The notes under the pieces: generated by a model
The model's input: only the letters and a program-made list of their open reading frames with translations
The model's database searches: none
Told to the model about the DNA's origin: nothing
Made by a program: the position numbers and the translations under genes
Part shown: one piece after another, positions 31,527-39,377 of the stretch
Numbering within the stretch: the stretch's first letter is position 1
Layout of the letters: each line of letters begins with the position of its first letter
IMG/VR virus record: IMGVR_UViG_3300006737_000046
Coordinates: 1-50,471 of that record
Source: a virus
DNA length: 50,471 bases
Direction: 5' to 3' (one strand)

Positions 31527-32270
31527 TTATTTTACTACAAAATCATACATTCGTAAACGATAACCTTTACTCTTGAGATACATTAATGTTTCTGTAAAGT
31601 CATCGAAATTGTATGCTTGTCCCATACCAAACGGTTCCTGACTGCTCACAACCACAATCAAACTGTTGGGATTGACTTCTTTTTTTACTCTTAAGGTGTA
31701 TGTAGAATTGGGGATGACTATGTGCGGATCATTGCCTTCATCTTGAAATGCATTTGGATAAATCATTTTGGCATCTTTGTTTACCAAAAAGATTTTGTAG
31801 AACTGTTTGCTTCTGCCATACACACTGATCTCCATGTAGTCATTATCATGATAGATTCCATGTTGTGACATCAAAATACTAAAATCGTGATCAACCGCAT
31901 AATGCTCTTCTAGGTCTTTCACATCTCCATCAACAAATGCTTCACACATCCTTGTTCCATCAAAGTCTGTGATCACTGTGTTGAATTTGAGATTGGTTAC
32001 CAGTGCTGGATGAAATATCCATTTGAAAGAATTAAGTTCACAGTTGTCATTCACACAACTCATTAGATCATTAACACTAATGTAGGTGCCTAATTCTTTT
32101 TCTATCAAATCTTTGGTTGCTTTCAATTTAGCATTTTCACAAGATTGATTCTCTGTAATGTTTTTACCAAAATCATGAACGCCATAGCCTGTACCTGCCC
32201 AAGCGGATAAAGACCATAGCGTCATGACTAACGTGGTGGTTATTTTACTGGATAACTTCACTACCAGCAA
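31527..32270 (-). CDS. Secreted FlgT/DUF4384-like envelope protein
   Basis: A 247-residue secreted protein. The signal peptide ends at about residue 25 (SLSAWA). The N-terminal mature part (GYGVHDFGKN, ENQSCENAKLKATKDLIEKE) is like the first domain of FlgT-type proteins, and the C-terminus (FLVNKDAKMIYPNAF, IVIPNSTYTLRV, SLIVVVSSQEPFG) matches DUF4384, a domain often found in such envelope proteins. In bacteria FlgT and the LPP20 lipoprotein FlgP help assemble outer-membrane structures around the flagellum. The gene overlaps the LPP20-like lipoprotein gene by 26 bases. Confidence 0.7.
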   Translation of the reverse strand: MLVVKLSSKITTTLVMTLWSLSAWAGTGYGVHDFGKNITENQSCENAKLKATKDLIEKELGTYISVNDLMSCVNDNCELNSFKWIFHPALVTNLKFNTVITDFDGTRMCEAFVDGDVKDLEEHYAVDHDFSILMSQHGIYHDNDYMEISVYGRSKQFYKIFLVNKDAKMIYPNAFQDEGNDPHIVIPNSTYTLRVKKEVNPNSLIVVVSSQEPFGMGQAYNFDDFTETLMYLKSKGYRLRMYDFVVK

Positions 32271-32784
32271 ACTCTTGATCTAATGCACCAGTGTCTACCT
32301 GTGTCACTTTTACAGGAGCGACCCAGTCTGATACATCAAAGGTTATCAACACAAATGCTCGATAACCATTACTCTCATTGAGTACAATCTTGTTCTCGAC
32401 TACATAACCACCCATTGGCAGTTCATCGATAATCGACTGTGTTATCTTTGTTGTTTTTTGACTTGTGTTGCCGTTTGTTACGGAACCTGAATCGGTAATA
32501 ATTCTCTTGAAGTCACCGTTTACATAGTTCTGTAGTTTGTCAGCGACTGTGATCTTAGCATCATGCATCGCTTTGTCGATGGCAAATTGCATGTCGTCTG
32601 ACTGACCAGTGGCTACCGCATAGACTAATTCGTCTGTGTCTTTGGGATAGTCAAAGAACCAATTAGGTACTTCACTGCCACCACGCAATAAAACATCGTT
32701 TACTTTAACACCTTTGTTTATGTTGCCTGTTGATGAACAAGCACTAAGCACAAACATAAGGAGTATTGCTATTGTTGTTTTCAT
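32245..32784 (-). CDS. LPP20/FlgP-like outer-membrane lipoprotein
   Basis: A 179-residue lipoprotein with lipobox LSAC (Cys16). The mature part starts with VPNWFFDYPKDTDELVYAVATG, the LPP20-type motif (P-x-W-F ... VG-x-G/A), followed by the helix AIDKAMHDAKITVADKLQNY and an LITFDVSDW end. LPP20/FlgP proteins are anchored in the outer membrane and form rings or scaffolds. It leads the operon 32784-29295 with the promoter TTGACG, 16 bases, TATAAT, six bases, ATG, again leaderless. Confidence 0.82.
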   Translation of the reverse strand: MKTTIAILLMFVLSACSSTGNINKGVKVNDVLLRGGSEVPNWFFDYPKDTDELVYAVATGQSDDMQFAIDKAMHDAKITVADKLQNYVNGDFKRIITDSGSVTNGNTSQKTTKITQSIIDELPMGGYVVENKIVLNESNGYRAFVLITFDVSDWVAPVKVTQVDTGALDQEFAGSEVIQ

Positions 32785-32790
32785 ACTATT

Positions 32791-32818
32791 ATTATACTAC
32801 AGATCGACACAACGTCAA
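32791..32818 (-). promoter_or_regulatory. Sigma70-type promoter of the LPP20-FlgT-DoxX-QueD operon
   Basis: TTGACG (32813-32818), 16-base spacer, TATAAT (32791-32796), six bases, ATG 32784. The bases upstream of the -35 and around the -10 are closely similar to the DNA ligase promoter at 35354-35381. Confidence 0.7.
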
Positions 32819-32828
32819 CCTTAGTAAG

Positions 32829-33122
32829 TTATTGTTTTATAAGGAAAGTTGCCCAACTACCATCTGGTAATTGACATTTTCGAGCAGGTTTGCTCAAAGA
32901 ATTTACATCAATTTGATAGATCGTGTTTTTACATATCAACCCGTCTTTGTTAATGAATGTGACTTTGAACGGAGTTTCTTCGTTAGGATCTATCCAACTG
33001 TCTTGTGGATCATCGTGTACAGGTTCTATGATAATGTCAGCCAGCACATTTCTGTTGGCATTGATGGTCAAGAATAAAACTAATAACATCAGTAACCAAT
33101 ATATCCACATCTGTTTAAACAT
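32829..33122 (-). CDS. Small secreted or membrane-anchored protein
   Basis: The start is probably ATG 33122 (MFKQMWIYWLLMLLVLFL), overlapping the end of the DUF3553-like gene by eight bases; an ATG at 33146 would add eight residues inside that gene. The 97-residue product has a strong N-terminal hydrophobic helix and a periplasmic domain (ADIIIEPVHDDPQDSW, FKVTFINKDGLICKNT) with two Cys that could form a disulfide. No family recognised. Confidence 0.6.
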   Translation of the reverse strand: MFKQMWIYWLLMLLVLFLTINANRNVLADIIIEPVHDDPQDSWIDPNEETPFKVTFINKDGLICKNTIYQIDVNSLSKPARKCQLPDGSWATFLIKQ

Positions 33123-33279
33123 ATAATTCCAGTTTTGTATGTTCACCGTCTATTACTACTTTTCCAGCATTTTCAAAATTGACAGTGACTTTATTTTTTA
33201 TTATAGATTGCACTTGACCAATACCCCAATCTTCTGCTTTAGGATTAATCACTCTGTCACCAGGCTCAAAAATAAACAT
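33115..33279 (-). CDS. DUF3553-like small protein (54 residues)
   Basis: A short gene from ATG 33279 to TAA 33115. The product MFIFEPGDRVINPKAEDWGI and GQVQSIIKNKVTVNFENAGK, ending VVIDGEHTKLELYV, matches DUF3553, a short SH3-like domain known to me from alphaproteobacterial proteins and UvrD-type helicase tails. Its ATG overlaps the upstream stop (TAATG) and it overlaps the next gene by eight bases. The alphaproteobacterial flavour gives a hint about the host range. Confidence 0.75.
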   Translation of the reverse strand: MFIFEPGDRVINPKAEDWGIGQVQSIIKNKVTVNFENAGKVVIDGEHTKLELYV

Positions 33280-33647
33280 TATCTTCTTTTTCCTGTGGCA
33301 GGATCTTTTTGATCTTCTTTGCTCAACACTTGATACCCACCTTTATTATAGGCAGGTCCGATAGAATACTGTGAAGATACTTCATATCTATCCTGTTGTT
33401 CTTGATAGGATCTTTTAAATCCGCCGCCTATCTTGTTGCTCAATTTATAATCTTCTACTCTGACAGCAGGTCTAGACTGCTCTGCTACAGGTTTAGTAAA
33501 TCTCCATGAATGCTTTCGACCAACACCCATTTCCTTCAAAAACTTTTCATGTTCTTTTCTTGCTTCGATATCTTTCTTCTTGAGTTTAGGCTTTTTAATA
33601 TTGTATCTTGTAGTAGACAGATAAGGCTTTACCAAATGCATTGTCAT
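33279..33647 (-). CDS. Conserved phage protein, 122 residues, basic
   Basis: A 122-residue basic protein with a Lys-rich N-terminus (NIKKPKLKKKDIEARK) and a C-terminal SIGPAYNKGGYQVLSKEDQ, which I recognise as a conserved ending of a small protein family in marine T4-like phages and some bacteria. It overlaps the next upstream gene by four bases (ATGA). Function unknown. Confidence 0.75.
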   Translation of the reverse strand: MTMHLVKPYLSTTRYNIKKPKLKKKDIEARKEHEKFLKEMGVGRKHSWRFTKPVAEQSRPAVRVEDYKLSNKIGGGFKRSYQEQQDRYEVSSQYSIGPAYNKGGYQVLSKEDQKDPATGKRR

Positions 33648-33988
33648 TCTTGATCGTCCTCGGGGTTGTATTCTGTGTGCAGTAGACCATTGTCATTATA
33701 CAAATAACTCATGTCTAACTTTCTTTCTTCATCAAGTTCATAACTCTGTACACCATTCAGTAAACCAAACATAATATGAAGTGACTTAATCACTTCTCCT
33801 AATTCTTTAGACTGTACAACTCGTGATATGTTGCCACCGCTTTCAAATGCATATTCAATCAACAGTTCTGTGGCATCTATTGTTTGCCTATCAGTGATTG
33901 TCAATTCATCTTGCGGAATTTGATCTTGCTCAAACAACATTTCCAGTTGTTTTTGTTCTTTACTTTTGAATTGTATTACCTTACCCAT
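33644..33988 (-). CDS. Conserved phage protein, 114 residues
   Basis: The start is ATG 33988 (MGKVIQFKSKEQKQ), six bases after the -10 box; a GTG at 33994 lies upstream of the expected transcription start and is rejected. The product is an acidic, mostly helical protein (DRQTIDATELLIEYAFE). It is the first gene of the run down to 32829, which includes the DUF3553-like protein. Function unknown. Confidence 0.7.
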   Translation of the reverse strand: MGKVIQFKSKEQKQLEMLFEQDQIPQDELTITDRQTIDATELLIEYAFESGGNISRVVQSKELGEVIKSLHIMFGLLNGVQSYELDEERKLDMSYLYNDNGLLHTEYNPEDDQE

Positions 33989-33994
33989 ATGCAC

Positions 33995-34022
33995 ATTATA
34001 TTACAAATATATTAAGTGTCAA
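33995..34022 (-). promoter_or_regulatory. Sigma70-type promoter, TATAAT 6 bases before ATG 33988
   Basis: Perfect TTGACA (34017-34022), 16-base spacer, perfect TATAAT (33995-34000). The -35 box overlaps the final codons of the DNA ligase gene. Confidence 0.75.
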
Positions 34023-35347
34023 ACTTTTTCACCTACTTCGAAGCCTCTGAACCTCAAAAATCTTGGAAAACGTAGACTCCATTCATTATTACTGTCTTGA
34101 TTTTGCGTAATTGCATCTGCTCTTATCTCTACAATTTGTCCTATCAAACTGTTGCGATCTGCCCAAAATGTATCTCTGTTATCATCAGTAAGGCCTGATC
34201 CTACATTCACCCTTATAAACTTGCCATCATCTTCTCCTTCGCAAATTAGTGCACCAAGTTTACCTTCATTCCTGCCTGTACCTTCTTCTGTGTCTTTGAT
34301 CTCTAATGAAACTTCTATGAAAGGTTTTGCTTTCAGCATGTAATGACTTCGCTTACATTCATAAGGTGCATCGACATCTTTAATCATAATACCTTCAAAT
34401 CCTTTGTCTATGGCTTCTTTGTTAAACTTTTTGAATATTGTTTGACCCATTTCTGTATCAAGGTCAACTGGCTGTTTGTCTACCATTACAATATTGCTAT
34501 CATCAGGTAAGTCCATTGTAAGAGTAAACAAGTCTTGATGTCTTTCTTGCAGTAGTTTCTCTGATGCTCCTGCTTGAAATTCAGTCAGTGGAAGTAAATC
34601 AAACAGAGCATACTTGGCGTCTGTTGCTTCTACATTATCTTTCCTATGTACCTGTTTCATTAATGCTTGGAATGAACTGCTTACCATTTCTCCATCCAGC
34701 ACCATTGACTCTGTGAATTTAGATGCCAAATGATCTATTATTTCTTTTTCGATATGTCCGAAGTTTATAAACTGTTTACCGTTTCTCGAATACATTGTTA
34801 CTGTGTGATTGTCCTTGTTGTAAATTGCAAGGACTCTTACACCGTCAAGTTTATAGTCCAATAATTTTTTACCTACAACTTTCTTTTCATGATTGGCAGA
34901 ATCGTGTGCTAACATACAACTGAACACAGGAATCTTATATTGTAAAAATTTATTTTTCTTTGCAACACTATTAACAGTTTTTTCGGATACACCGCAACGC
35001 AAATCTTTTATAAGAATACGTCTATAATAATCATTCCATTGCTCTTGTGTTGCAAGATCCATTATTAGTTTGATAGCATCTCTGGCCGCATGTCCGGTTA
35101 ATTCGCGTGATGCAAGTTTGTCAGCAAGTTCTTTAAACACTTGCCATGAACAACCTTGTCCAGGAGCATCTCCTCTTTCTGGTACTTGTTTGACCCCAAA
35201 TGTGTGTAAAGGATCAAGAGCCATTTTGCATCCTTCGAAGAACTCGTCTAGTCCTTCTTGCATGGCTTCTAAAATAATTGCCTCTTTGGCTAAACGTGAA
35301 TTGTCTGCCTGTAGTTTTTGTATAATGTGTTGTGGTTGTGTTCTCAT
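34019..35347 (-). CDS. ATP-dependent DNA ligase
   Basis: A 442-residue ATP-dependent ligase of the T4 gp30 type. The nucleotidyl-lysine motif is YKLDGVR (Lys166 to form the AMP adduct), followed by SRNGKQFINFG (motif III region), VLDGEM, FEGIMIKD (motif IV) and ALICEGEDDGKF/IRVNVGSG in the OB domain. It seals nicks in phage DNA during replication and repair. It has its own promoter (TTGACA, 16, TATAAT, six bases, ATG) without a Shine-Dalgarno. Confidence 0.93.
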   Translation of the reverse strand: MRTQPQHIIQKLQADNSRLAKEAIILEAMQEGLDEFFEGCKMALDPLHTFGVKQVPERGDAPGQGCSWQVFKELADKLASRELTGHAARDAIKLIMDLATQEQWNDYYRRILIKDLRCGVSEKTVNSVAKKNKFLQYKIPVFSCMLAHDSANHEKKVVGKKLLDYKLDGVRVLAIYNKDNHTVTMYSRNGKQFINFGHIEKEIIDHLASKFTESMVLDGEMVSSSFQALMKQVHRKDNVEATDAKYALFDLLPLTEFQAGASEKLLQERHQDLFTLTMDLPDDSNIVMVDKQPVDLDTEMGQTIFKKFNKEAIDKGFEGIMIKDVDAPYECKRSHYMLKAKPFIEVSLEIKDTEEGTGRNEGKLGALICEGEDDGKFIRVNVGSGLTDDNRDTFWADRNSLIGQIVEIRADAITQNQDSNNEWSLRFPRFLRFRGFEVGEKV

Positions 35348-35353
35348 ACTACT

Positions 35354-35381
35354 ATTATACTACATAATACCATGATGTCAA
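35354..35381 (-). promoter_or_regulatory. Sigma70-type promoter of the DNA ligase gene
   Basis: Perfect TTGACA (35376-35381), 16-base spacer, perfect TATAAT (35354-35359), six bases, ATG 35347. Confidence 0.78.
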
Positions 35382-35419
35382 CCTTGCTAAGTGTTTGTTT
35401 ATGAATGATAATTTAAAGC

Positions 35420-35443
35420 CTTAGGGCACATAAGCACCCTAAG
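35420..35443 (-). terminator. Hairpin after the porin gene, probable terminator
   Basis: Inverted repeat CTTAGGG ... CCCTAAG, extendable with G-T pairs to a 10-bp stem with loop TTAT on the minus strand, 25 bases after the porin stop and upstream of the ligase promoter. Only a weak T-rich tail follows, so efficiency is uncertain. Confidence 0.5.
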
Positions 35444-35467
35444 ACATGACTTTGAAAAACCGATCTA

Positions 35468-36358
35468 TTAGAATACGATTTTAGTACCAATTGCATACGA
35501 GTTTTGATCCTTCTCGTTAGCAGTGGCATTTTGTTCTAACTGGTATTCAGCATAAACTGAAAGGGCACCAGTTACTGGTTGCGAAATTCCAGCAGTGAAA
35601 TAAGTGTCACCATCAACAACTTCACCGTAACCAGCAGTGATATTGCCCATAGTTGCTACTACTTCATAGCCTTTAGTTTCTGTACCATTATCGTCTTTGA
35701 TATTGTACATTCCTGTTACAGATGCACTACCTAAGTCGATTGTGCCAGCAATGGCCATGTAATCAACTTCTGTGTTGTTATTCTTAGAATAACCAGCAGT
35801 GATTGGACCCATACCAACTGCAACTTCATAAATGTCGATGTCTTTGGTATTTGCTGTGCCGTCCATTTGAACTAGTGTAGAAACACTAGCAGGACCTATT
35901 GCATTTGTCCAAACCGCAGTGTTAGATAATCTACTACCTTGGTTGTTGTCTGCATTTGATCCATACATTTCAAACACATCAGTTGCTCCAGTTACGCCTG
36001 TGAAAACAGAATTTTGTCTTCCAATTGAAACTGTGCCAACAGCAGAGTTGAATCCGAAATATGCAAGTCTAGATGAAAATGTATCTGAACCAGCATCGTC
36101 CATGTCTACTCCAACTTCGATTTTTCCGAACGCACCAATGTCACCTTCAGAGATAGATAGTCCTACTCTTGATGCATTGTTGCCAGAAGTCCAAGTTGCG
36201 TTGCCTGAAGTGTCTTCGTTATAGTAAGCCGCATAATTCAACTTACCGTAGATTGATGCATCTACGTCAGGAAGTGTCACAGTCGTTTCTGCTGACACTA
36301 ATGTCGTAAGTGCAAGTACTCCAGCCGTAGCCGAAGCGATCGTTTTGATAGAACTCAT
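35468..36358 (-). CDS. Gram-negative outer-membrane porin
   Basis: A 296-residue porin with signal peptide (cleavage near residue 23, LVSA/ETTV), alternating beta strands throughout (ASIYGKLNYAAYYNE, GNASRVGLSISEGDIG, VGTVSIGRQNSVF) and the C-terminal Phe (SYAIGTKIVF) needed for BAM insertion. It resembles the general porins of alpha- and betaproteobacteria and is at the short end of their size range (about 16 strands would need all residues). It is unusual in a phage: it could change permeability or mask the receptor against superinfection. It has its own promoter with a leader and Shine-Dalgarno and a terminator hairpin, so it is a self-contained cassette. Confidence 0.88.
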   Translation of the reverse strand: MSSIKTIASATAGVLALTTLVSAETTVTLPDVDASIYGKLNYAAYYNEDTSGNATWTSGNNASRVGLSISEGDIGAFGKIEVGVDMDDAGSDTFSSRLAYFGFNSAVGTVSIGRQNSVFTGVTGATDVFEMYGSNADNNQGSRLSNTAVWTNAIGPASVSTLVQMDGTANTKDIDIYEVAVGMGPITAGYSKNNNTEVDYMAIAGTIDLGSASVTGMYNIKDDNGTETKGYEVVATMGNITAGYGEVVDGDTYFTAGISQPVTGALSVYAEYQLEQNATANEKDQNSYAIGTKIVF

Positions 36359-36389
36359 AATTAGTTCTCCTTTTTGTTATTGTATGCCT

Positions 36390-36418
36390 ATTATAGAATC
36401 ATTGTTGCTAAAGAGCAA
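36390..36418 (-). promoter_or_regulatory. Promoter of the porin gene with overlapping inverted repeat
   Basis: TTGCTC (36413-36418), 17-base spacer, TATAAT (36390-36395). Unlike the other promoters here it leaves a leader of about 25 bases with a strong Shine-Dalgarno (AAAGGAGA). The -35 lies in a perfect 6-bp inverted repeat (GTTGCT AAAG AGCAAC, 36404-36419) that may be an operator. Confidence 0.55.
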
Positions 36419-36538
36419 CACCGAAATGATGACATACCACAAATATATAGTACCATGTTGCCCTGCACTTTAATACTCTGATAAGTTTTCAGCGATGTTT
36501 TGTAATCTAATGTAATAGTAAATTACAATATATTGTGG

Positions 36539-36769
36539 TTAGTGTATTGTTACCACTTCACAGTGTTTGTGTTTTCTAAAGCCAGTGTTCACAACTTCTT
36601 CTTCGTTGGAGAACAAACAAAGATATGCTGAGTCTTCGCACATGTCTTCATTGTCGTATGTTAATTTTGATACTATGGCCTTGTTTGTTCTTTTTGGATC
36701 TTTATAAAAAAACTCATAACCTTGGAAATGGTCATCGAAGTACACTAAGATATGATCTTCGTTGTGCAT
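36539..36769 (-). CDS. Unknown protein, 76 residues
   Basis: A 76-residue acidic protein (HILVYFDDHFQGYEFFYKD, DNEDMCEDSAYLCLFSNEEE) without recognised motif. It lies between clpP and the porin. The ATG is preceded at five bases by TAAGTA, a one-base variant of the late-type box. The 180 bases between this gene and the porin gene hold the porin promoter and otherwise nothing I can identify. Confidence 0.55.
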   Translation of the reverse strand: MHNEDHILVYFDDHFQGYEFFYKDPKRTNKAIVSKLTYDNEDMCEDSAYLCLFSNEEEVVNTGFRKHKHCEVVTIH

Positions 36770-36780
36770 AAAAATACTTA

Positions 36781-37374
36781 TTATTCAACGTCTGATCTGT
36801 GAGTGATAATTTTATCCACTAGACCAAAGTCTAATGCTTCTTCAGGTGACATAAATTTATCACGTTCCATTGCATCGTTTATTACTTCAATAGGTTTTCC
36901 TGTGTGTTCAGAATACATCTGATTAAGACGTGCTTTTATTTTTGTAATTTCTTCTGCATGGATAAGAATATCAGTTGCTTGTCCTGAATATCCTCCCGAA
37001 GGTTGATGTATCATTATGCGTGAATTACGCAAGGCATATCTTTTGCCCTTGGTTCCGGCCATTGCAAGTAACGATCCTGCGGAACAGGCTTGTCCAATAA
37101 CAAGTGTTGCAATATCGCATTTGACAAATTGCATTGTGTCATACATGGCCAGACCAGCAGTAACCAATCCACCTGGTGAATTAATATAGATCATAATATC
37201 TTTGTCTGGTGCTTGTGATTCTAAAAATAATAATTGAGCAGACACAATCGCTGACACTGGTTCAGTAATTGGGCCTGTCAAAAATATTATACGTTCTTTG
37301 AGCAAACGTGAGAATATATCGTAACTTCTCTCGCCTTTGGCCGTTTGCTCTATTACTACTGGTACTAAACTCAT
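36781..37374 (-). CDS. clpP: ClpP serine protease subunit
   Basis: A 197-residue ClpP. The catalytic triad is complete: Ser98 in [10 protein letters not shown], His123 in [10 protein letters not shown] and Asp172 in [11 protein letters not shown]. The INSPGG oxyanion segment and the YSGQATDI handle are normal. It assembles into the proteolytic 14-mer that works with a Clp unfoldase; a ClpA-like partner is encoded at 4247-6454. The promoter is TTGACA, 16, TATACT, six bases, ATG. Phage ClpP is known in some T4-like viruses; having a matching ClpA is rarer. Confidence 0.93.
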   Translation of the reverse strand: MSLVPVVIEQTAKGERSYDIFSRLLKERIIFLTGPITEPVSAIVSAQLLFLESQAPDKDIMIYINSPGGLVTAGLAMYDTMQFVKCDIATLVIGQACSAGSLLAMAGTKGKRYALRNSRIMIHQPSGGYSGQATDILIHAEEITKIKARLNQMYSEHTGKPIEVINDAMERDKFMSPEEALDFGLVDKIITHRSDVE

Positions 37375-37380
37375 GCTATC

Positions 37381-37408
37381 AGTATAGCAAAGTTTATGAA
37401 TTTGTCAA
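37381..37408 (-). promoter_or_regulatory. Sigma70-type promoter of clpP
   Basis: TTGACA (37403-37408), 16-base spacer, TATACT (37381-37386), six bases, ATG 37374. It overlaps the end of the upstream small gene. Confidence 0.75.
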
Positions 37409-37579
37409 TGCCGCTTTCTCGTCTATAATTTCTTTTCTTCGTGCTTTGACTAATTTTCCCATTTCTTGTAGAGCTTTTCTTGCTCTAGTGGCAGATGCCT
37501 TAACACCTTTCTCAGTAAATTTTTCATTTTCTGCAAGGTAGTTTTCCATCTGTGTTCTTAATTCATCTGTTGTAGACAT
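37394..37579 (-). CDS. Small basic protein, histone H1/Hc1-like
   Basis: A 61-residue basic helical protein with the core [20 protein letters not shown], similar in pattern to the HC1 histone-like family (Lys/Arg/Ala-rich helices with conserved Leu) known from bacteria and phages. It would bind DNA and might help condense the phage or host nucleoid. A Shine-Dalgarno (AAGGA) precedes the ATG. It is followed closely by the clpP promoter. Confidence 0.6.
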   Translation of the reverse strand: MSTTDELRTQMENYLAENEKFTEKGVKASATRARKALQEMGKLVKARRKEIIDEKAALTNS

Positions 37580-37641
37580 AAAATATATCCTTTGTTAAAT
37601 GTTAATCGTATTGTATTATATGCTCTGCAGGTGTCTATATG

Positions 37642-38373
37642 CTAGAAAGTGGCTTTGAAAGCTTCTATTATCTTTGTTTTTATGCTTTCACAATGAAGAT
37701 TAGCACTAATATCTATAACAATTCTGTCTTCGGTACTGCCATTGTATACCCAGTGTGGTAATGTGTAATTGTTAATCAAAAACACATCGCCCTCTTTGAT
37801 CGGAATGTTTCCGCAACCATACATTCCAAAAATATTATCTGTTGACCATTTCAGTGCCACATAAATTTTTGCTAACCCCATGTTATCTATAGCATAATCT
37901 CTATGTGGGAATACATATCCACCTGGTGGCAAACTGTATGAATTGACAAGATTGATATCAGCATCCTCCGGTATAATTTTTTTGACTTGTTGTTTGACAT
38001 ATGAGTTATCGTTCACGTACCAATCATAGTCTAATGTGTTCCTGTAATGTCTACATTTACTGTCTTCATCATGTGTATGTTCTTTGCCGTTAGCAGAACT
38101 TAAATCCAAAAAGTTTTCAAAATTAGTAGGACCAAAAAATATATTTCCGTTCCAACCTTTGACCTGATATGCATTGTTATCTGAATTCGATTTCCATTTC
38201 TCTCGCCAATCAGTGTGTGATAATGTTTCTTCAATATCCTGATCAGAAGGTGTATCAAATTTTATATCTAATTTTAACCAAGGCAGTTTAAGATGCTTTG
38301 TGATTACATCGATGTCATATGAATTTTGTGACATAGAATCAGCAAGTAGTTTTGGTATTTTATTTTGTGTCAT
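37642..38373 (-). CDS. Asp/Asn-hydroxylase-like 2OG-Fe(II) oxygenase
   Basis: A 243-residue enzyme with a clear iron site: FPHRDYAIDN (His157, Asp159), LPHWVYNGS (His207) and DRIVIDIS (Arg217 for 2-oxoglutarate), in the order and spacing of aspartyl/asparaginyl beta-hydroxylases. It is the last gene of a B12-type radical SAM operon with two beta-sandwich proteins, overlapping its upstream neighbour by 14 bases. It would hydroxylate an unknown substrate, possibly a peptide or glycan handled by the same operon. Confidence 0.85.
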   Translation of the reverse strand: MTQNKIPKLLADSMSQNSYDIDVITKHLKLPWLKLDIKFDTPSDQDIEETLSHTDWREKWKSNSDNNAYQVKGWNGNIFFGPTNFENFLDLSSANGKEHTHDEDSKCRHYRNTLDYDWYVNDNSYVKQQVKKIIPEDADINLVNSYSLPPGGYVFPHRDYAIDNMGLAKIYVALKWSTDNIFGMYGCGNIPIKEGDVFLINNYTLPHWVYNGSTEDRIVIDISANLHCESIKTKIIEAFKATF

Positions 38374-38776
38374 TTAACCATTCTTTCATGATCATGTTCC
38401 AAATAGGCAAATCAATTTGTATCTTCCAAATACCTTGATGTCTTAATTCTGTACAAGGCGAGTATGATAAAGGTGGCTTTGGATTTTGCTCGTCGTACCA
38501 GTCTTTGTTATATATTGGAACGAACACACCATTGTATATAAAATGCTGTAGATTTATGTCATCAACAAAAACTTTTTTAATCATAATAACATTGTCATCA
38601 ATGTCATCTTTATTAGTAAAATTAATCTGTAGATTATCATGGGGTTGCAAGTCAAAGTTTAAACTTATGATATTAGAATGCTGTAATGTTTTTGTGACTT
38701 CACTGTGCATAGACGAAAATATGCACACCGGTGGTGTTTTATTAAACTGACAATCTATGTGTAATTTAATTTGCAT
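38360..38776 (-). CDS. Beta-sandwich protein, paralogue of 2595-3017
   Basis: A 138-residue beta-rich protein with the conserved core VFVDDINLQHF, GVFVPIYNK and ELRHQGIWKIQIDLPIW. It aligns in pattern with the proteins at 2595-3017 and 38766-39377. It may be a carbohydrate-binding-like module (inference). It overlaps both neighbours by 11-14 bases, so the paired copies are made together with the radical SAM enzyme and the 2OG oxygenase. Confidence 0.7.
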   Translation of the reverse strand: MQIKLHIDCQFNKTPPVCIFSSMHSEVTKTLQHSNIISLNFDLQPHDNLQINFTNKDDIDDNVIMIKKVFVDDINLQHFIYNGVFVPIYNKDWYDEQNPKPPLSYSPCTELRHQGIWKIQIDLPIWNMIMKEWLNDTK

Positions 38777-39377
38777 TTTTTACTAACTCGAACAATTGAC
38801 CAATAGTATAATCATTTGGCTTGTTACTGTCAACAAGATTACCACTAAATTCAAAAACTTCTATGGTATTTCCATCCGGCCCTATCATTTCTTTTTTGTT
38901 ATGAATATTAGCAATTCTTTCCTTTTCTAACAAACACAGATAATATTCTTTGGCACTGTCGTTCCCGAATGTATAACAATATGATCCATTGTATCCAAAA
39001 TATAAATTGTTTGTGATTGTGGCCGGTCTATCTGGATTCTCCTCTAACTGTTCTTTGCTCCATTGTACCACAAAAGGTTTATCATACAATATAAGTTCTG
39101 GTATCTCAAAATCATCCAAACTAATAGATTTTAGTATCACTGCTCTATCAGATACTACTACACCATCTTCGTCAACTATTGTCTCATATCCTTGTTTGCC
39201 ATAGTGTTCTATGTGCAAGTTGTTCTTGTCATGCGGATTTATAGTTGTATTGAATACAAACAGATCATTATTTTTTACTTCACAAGGTCCATCATGTAAA
39301 ATATTATTATTGATAACAATTCTAATGTTAGGCCACTTGATAGAAAATGTTGGTTGTAATTTGATTGTAATTTTCAT
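38766..39377 (-). CDS. Beta-sandwich protein, second paralogue in the operon
   Basis: The start is ATG 39377, which forms an ATGA overlap with the radical SAM stop; the frame upstream offers only a TTG. The 203-residue product has the same core as its neighbour: LKSISLDDFEIPELILYD and LYFGYNGSYCYTFG. About 60 residues at the C-terminus (ANIHNKKEMIGPDGNTIEVF onward) are extra and may be a separate small domain. Function inferred only as binding. Confidence 0.7.
   Translation of the reverse strand: MKITIKLQPTFSIKWPNIRIVINNNILHDGPCEVKNNDLFVFNTTINPHDKNNLHIEHYGKQGYETIVDEDGVVVSDRAVILKSISLDDFEIPELILYDKPFVVQWSKEQLEENPDRPATITNNLYFGYNGSYCYTFGNDSAKEYYLCLLEKERIANIHNKKEMIGPDGNTIEVFEFSGNLVDSNKPNDYTIGQLFELVKNAN

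Noticed and set aside
33989-33994. GTG start at 33994 for the 33644 gene
   Set aside because: It lies directly against the -10 box and upstream of the expected transcription start, so ATG 33988 is more likely.
36359-36538. tRNA or other RNA gene in the 180-base gap upstream of the porin
   Set aside because: Besides the promoter and a 6-bp inverted repeat I saw no cloverleaf or conserved RNA pattern.
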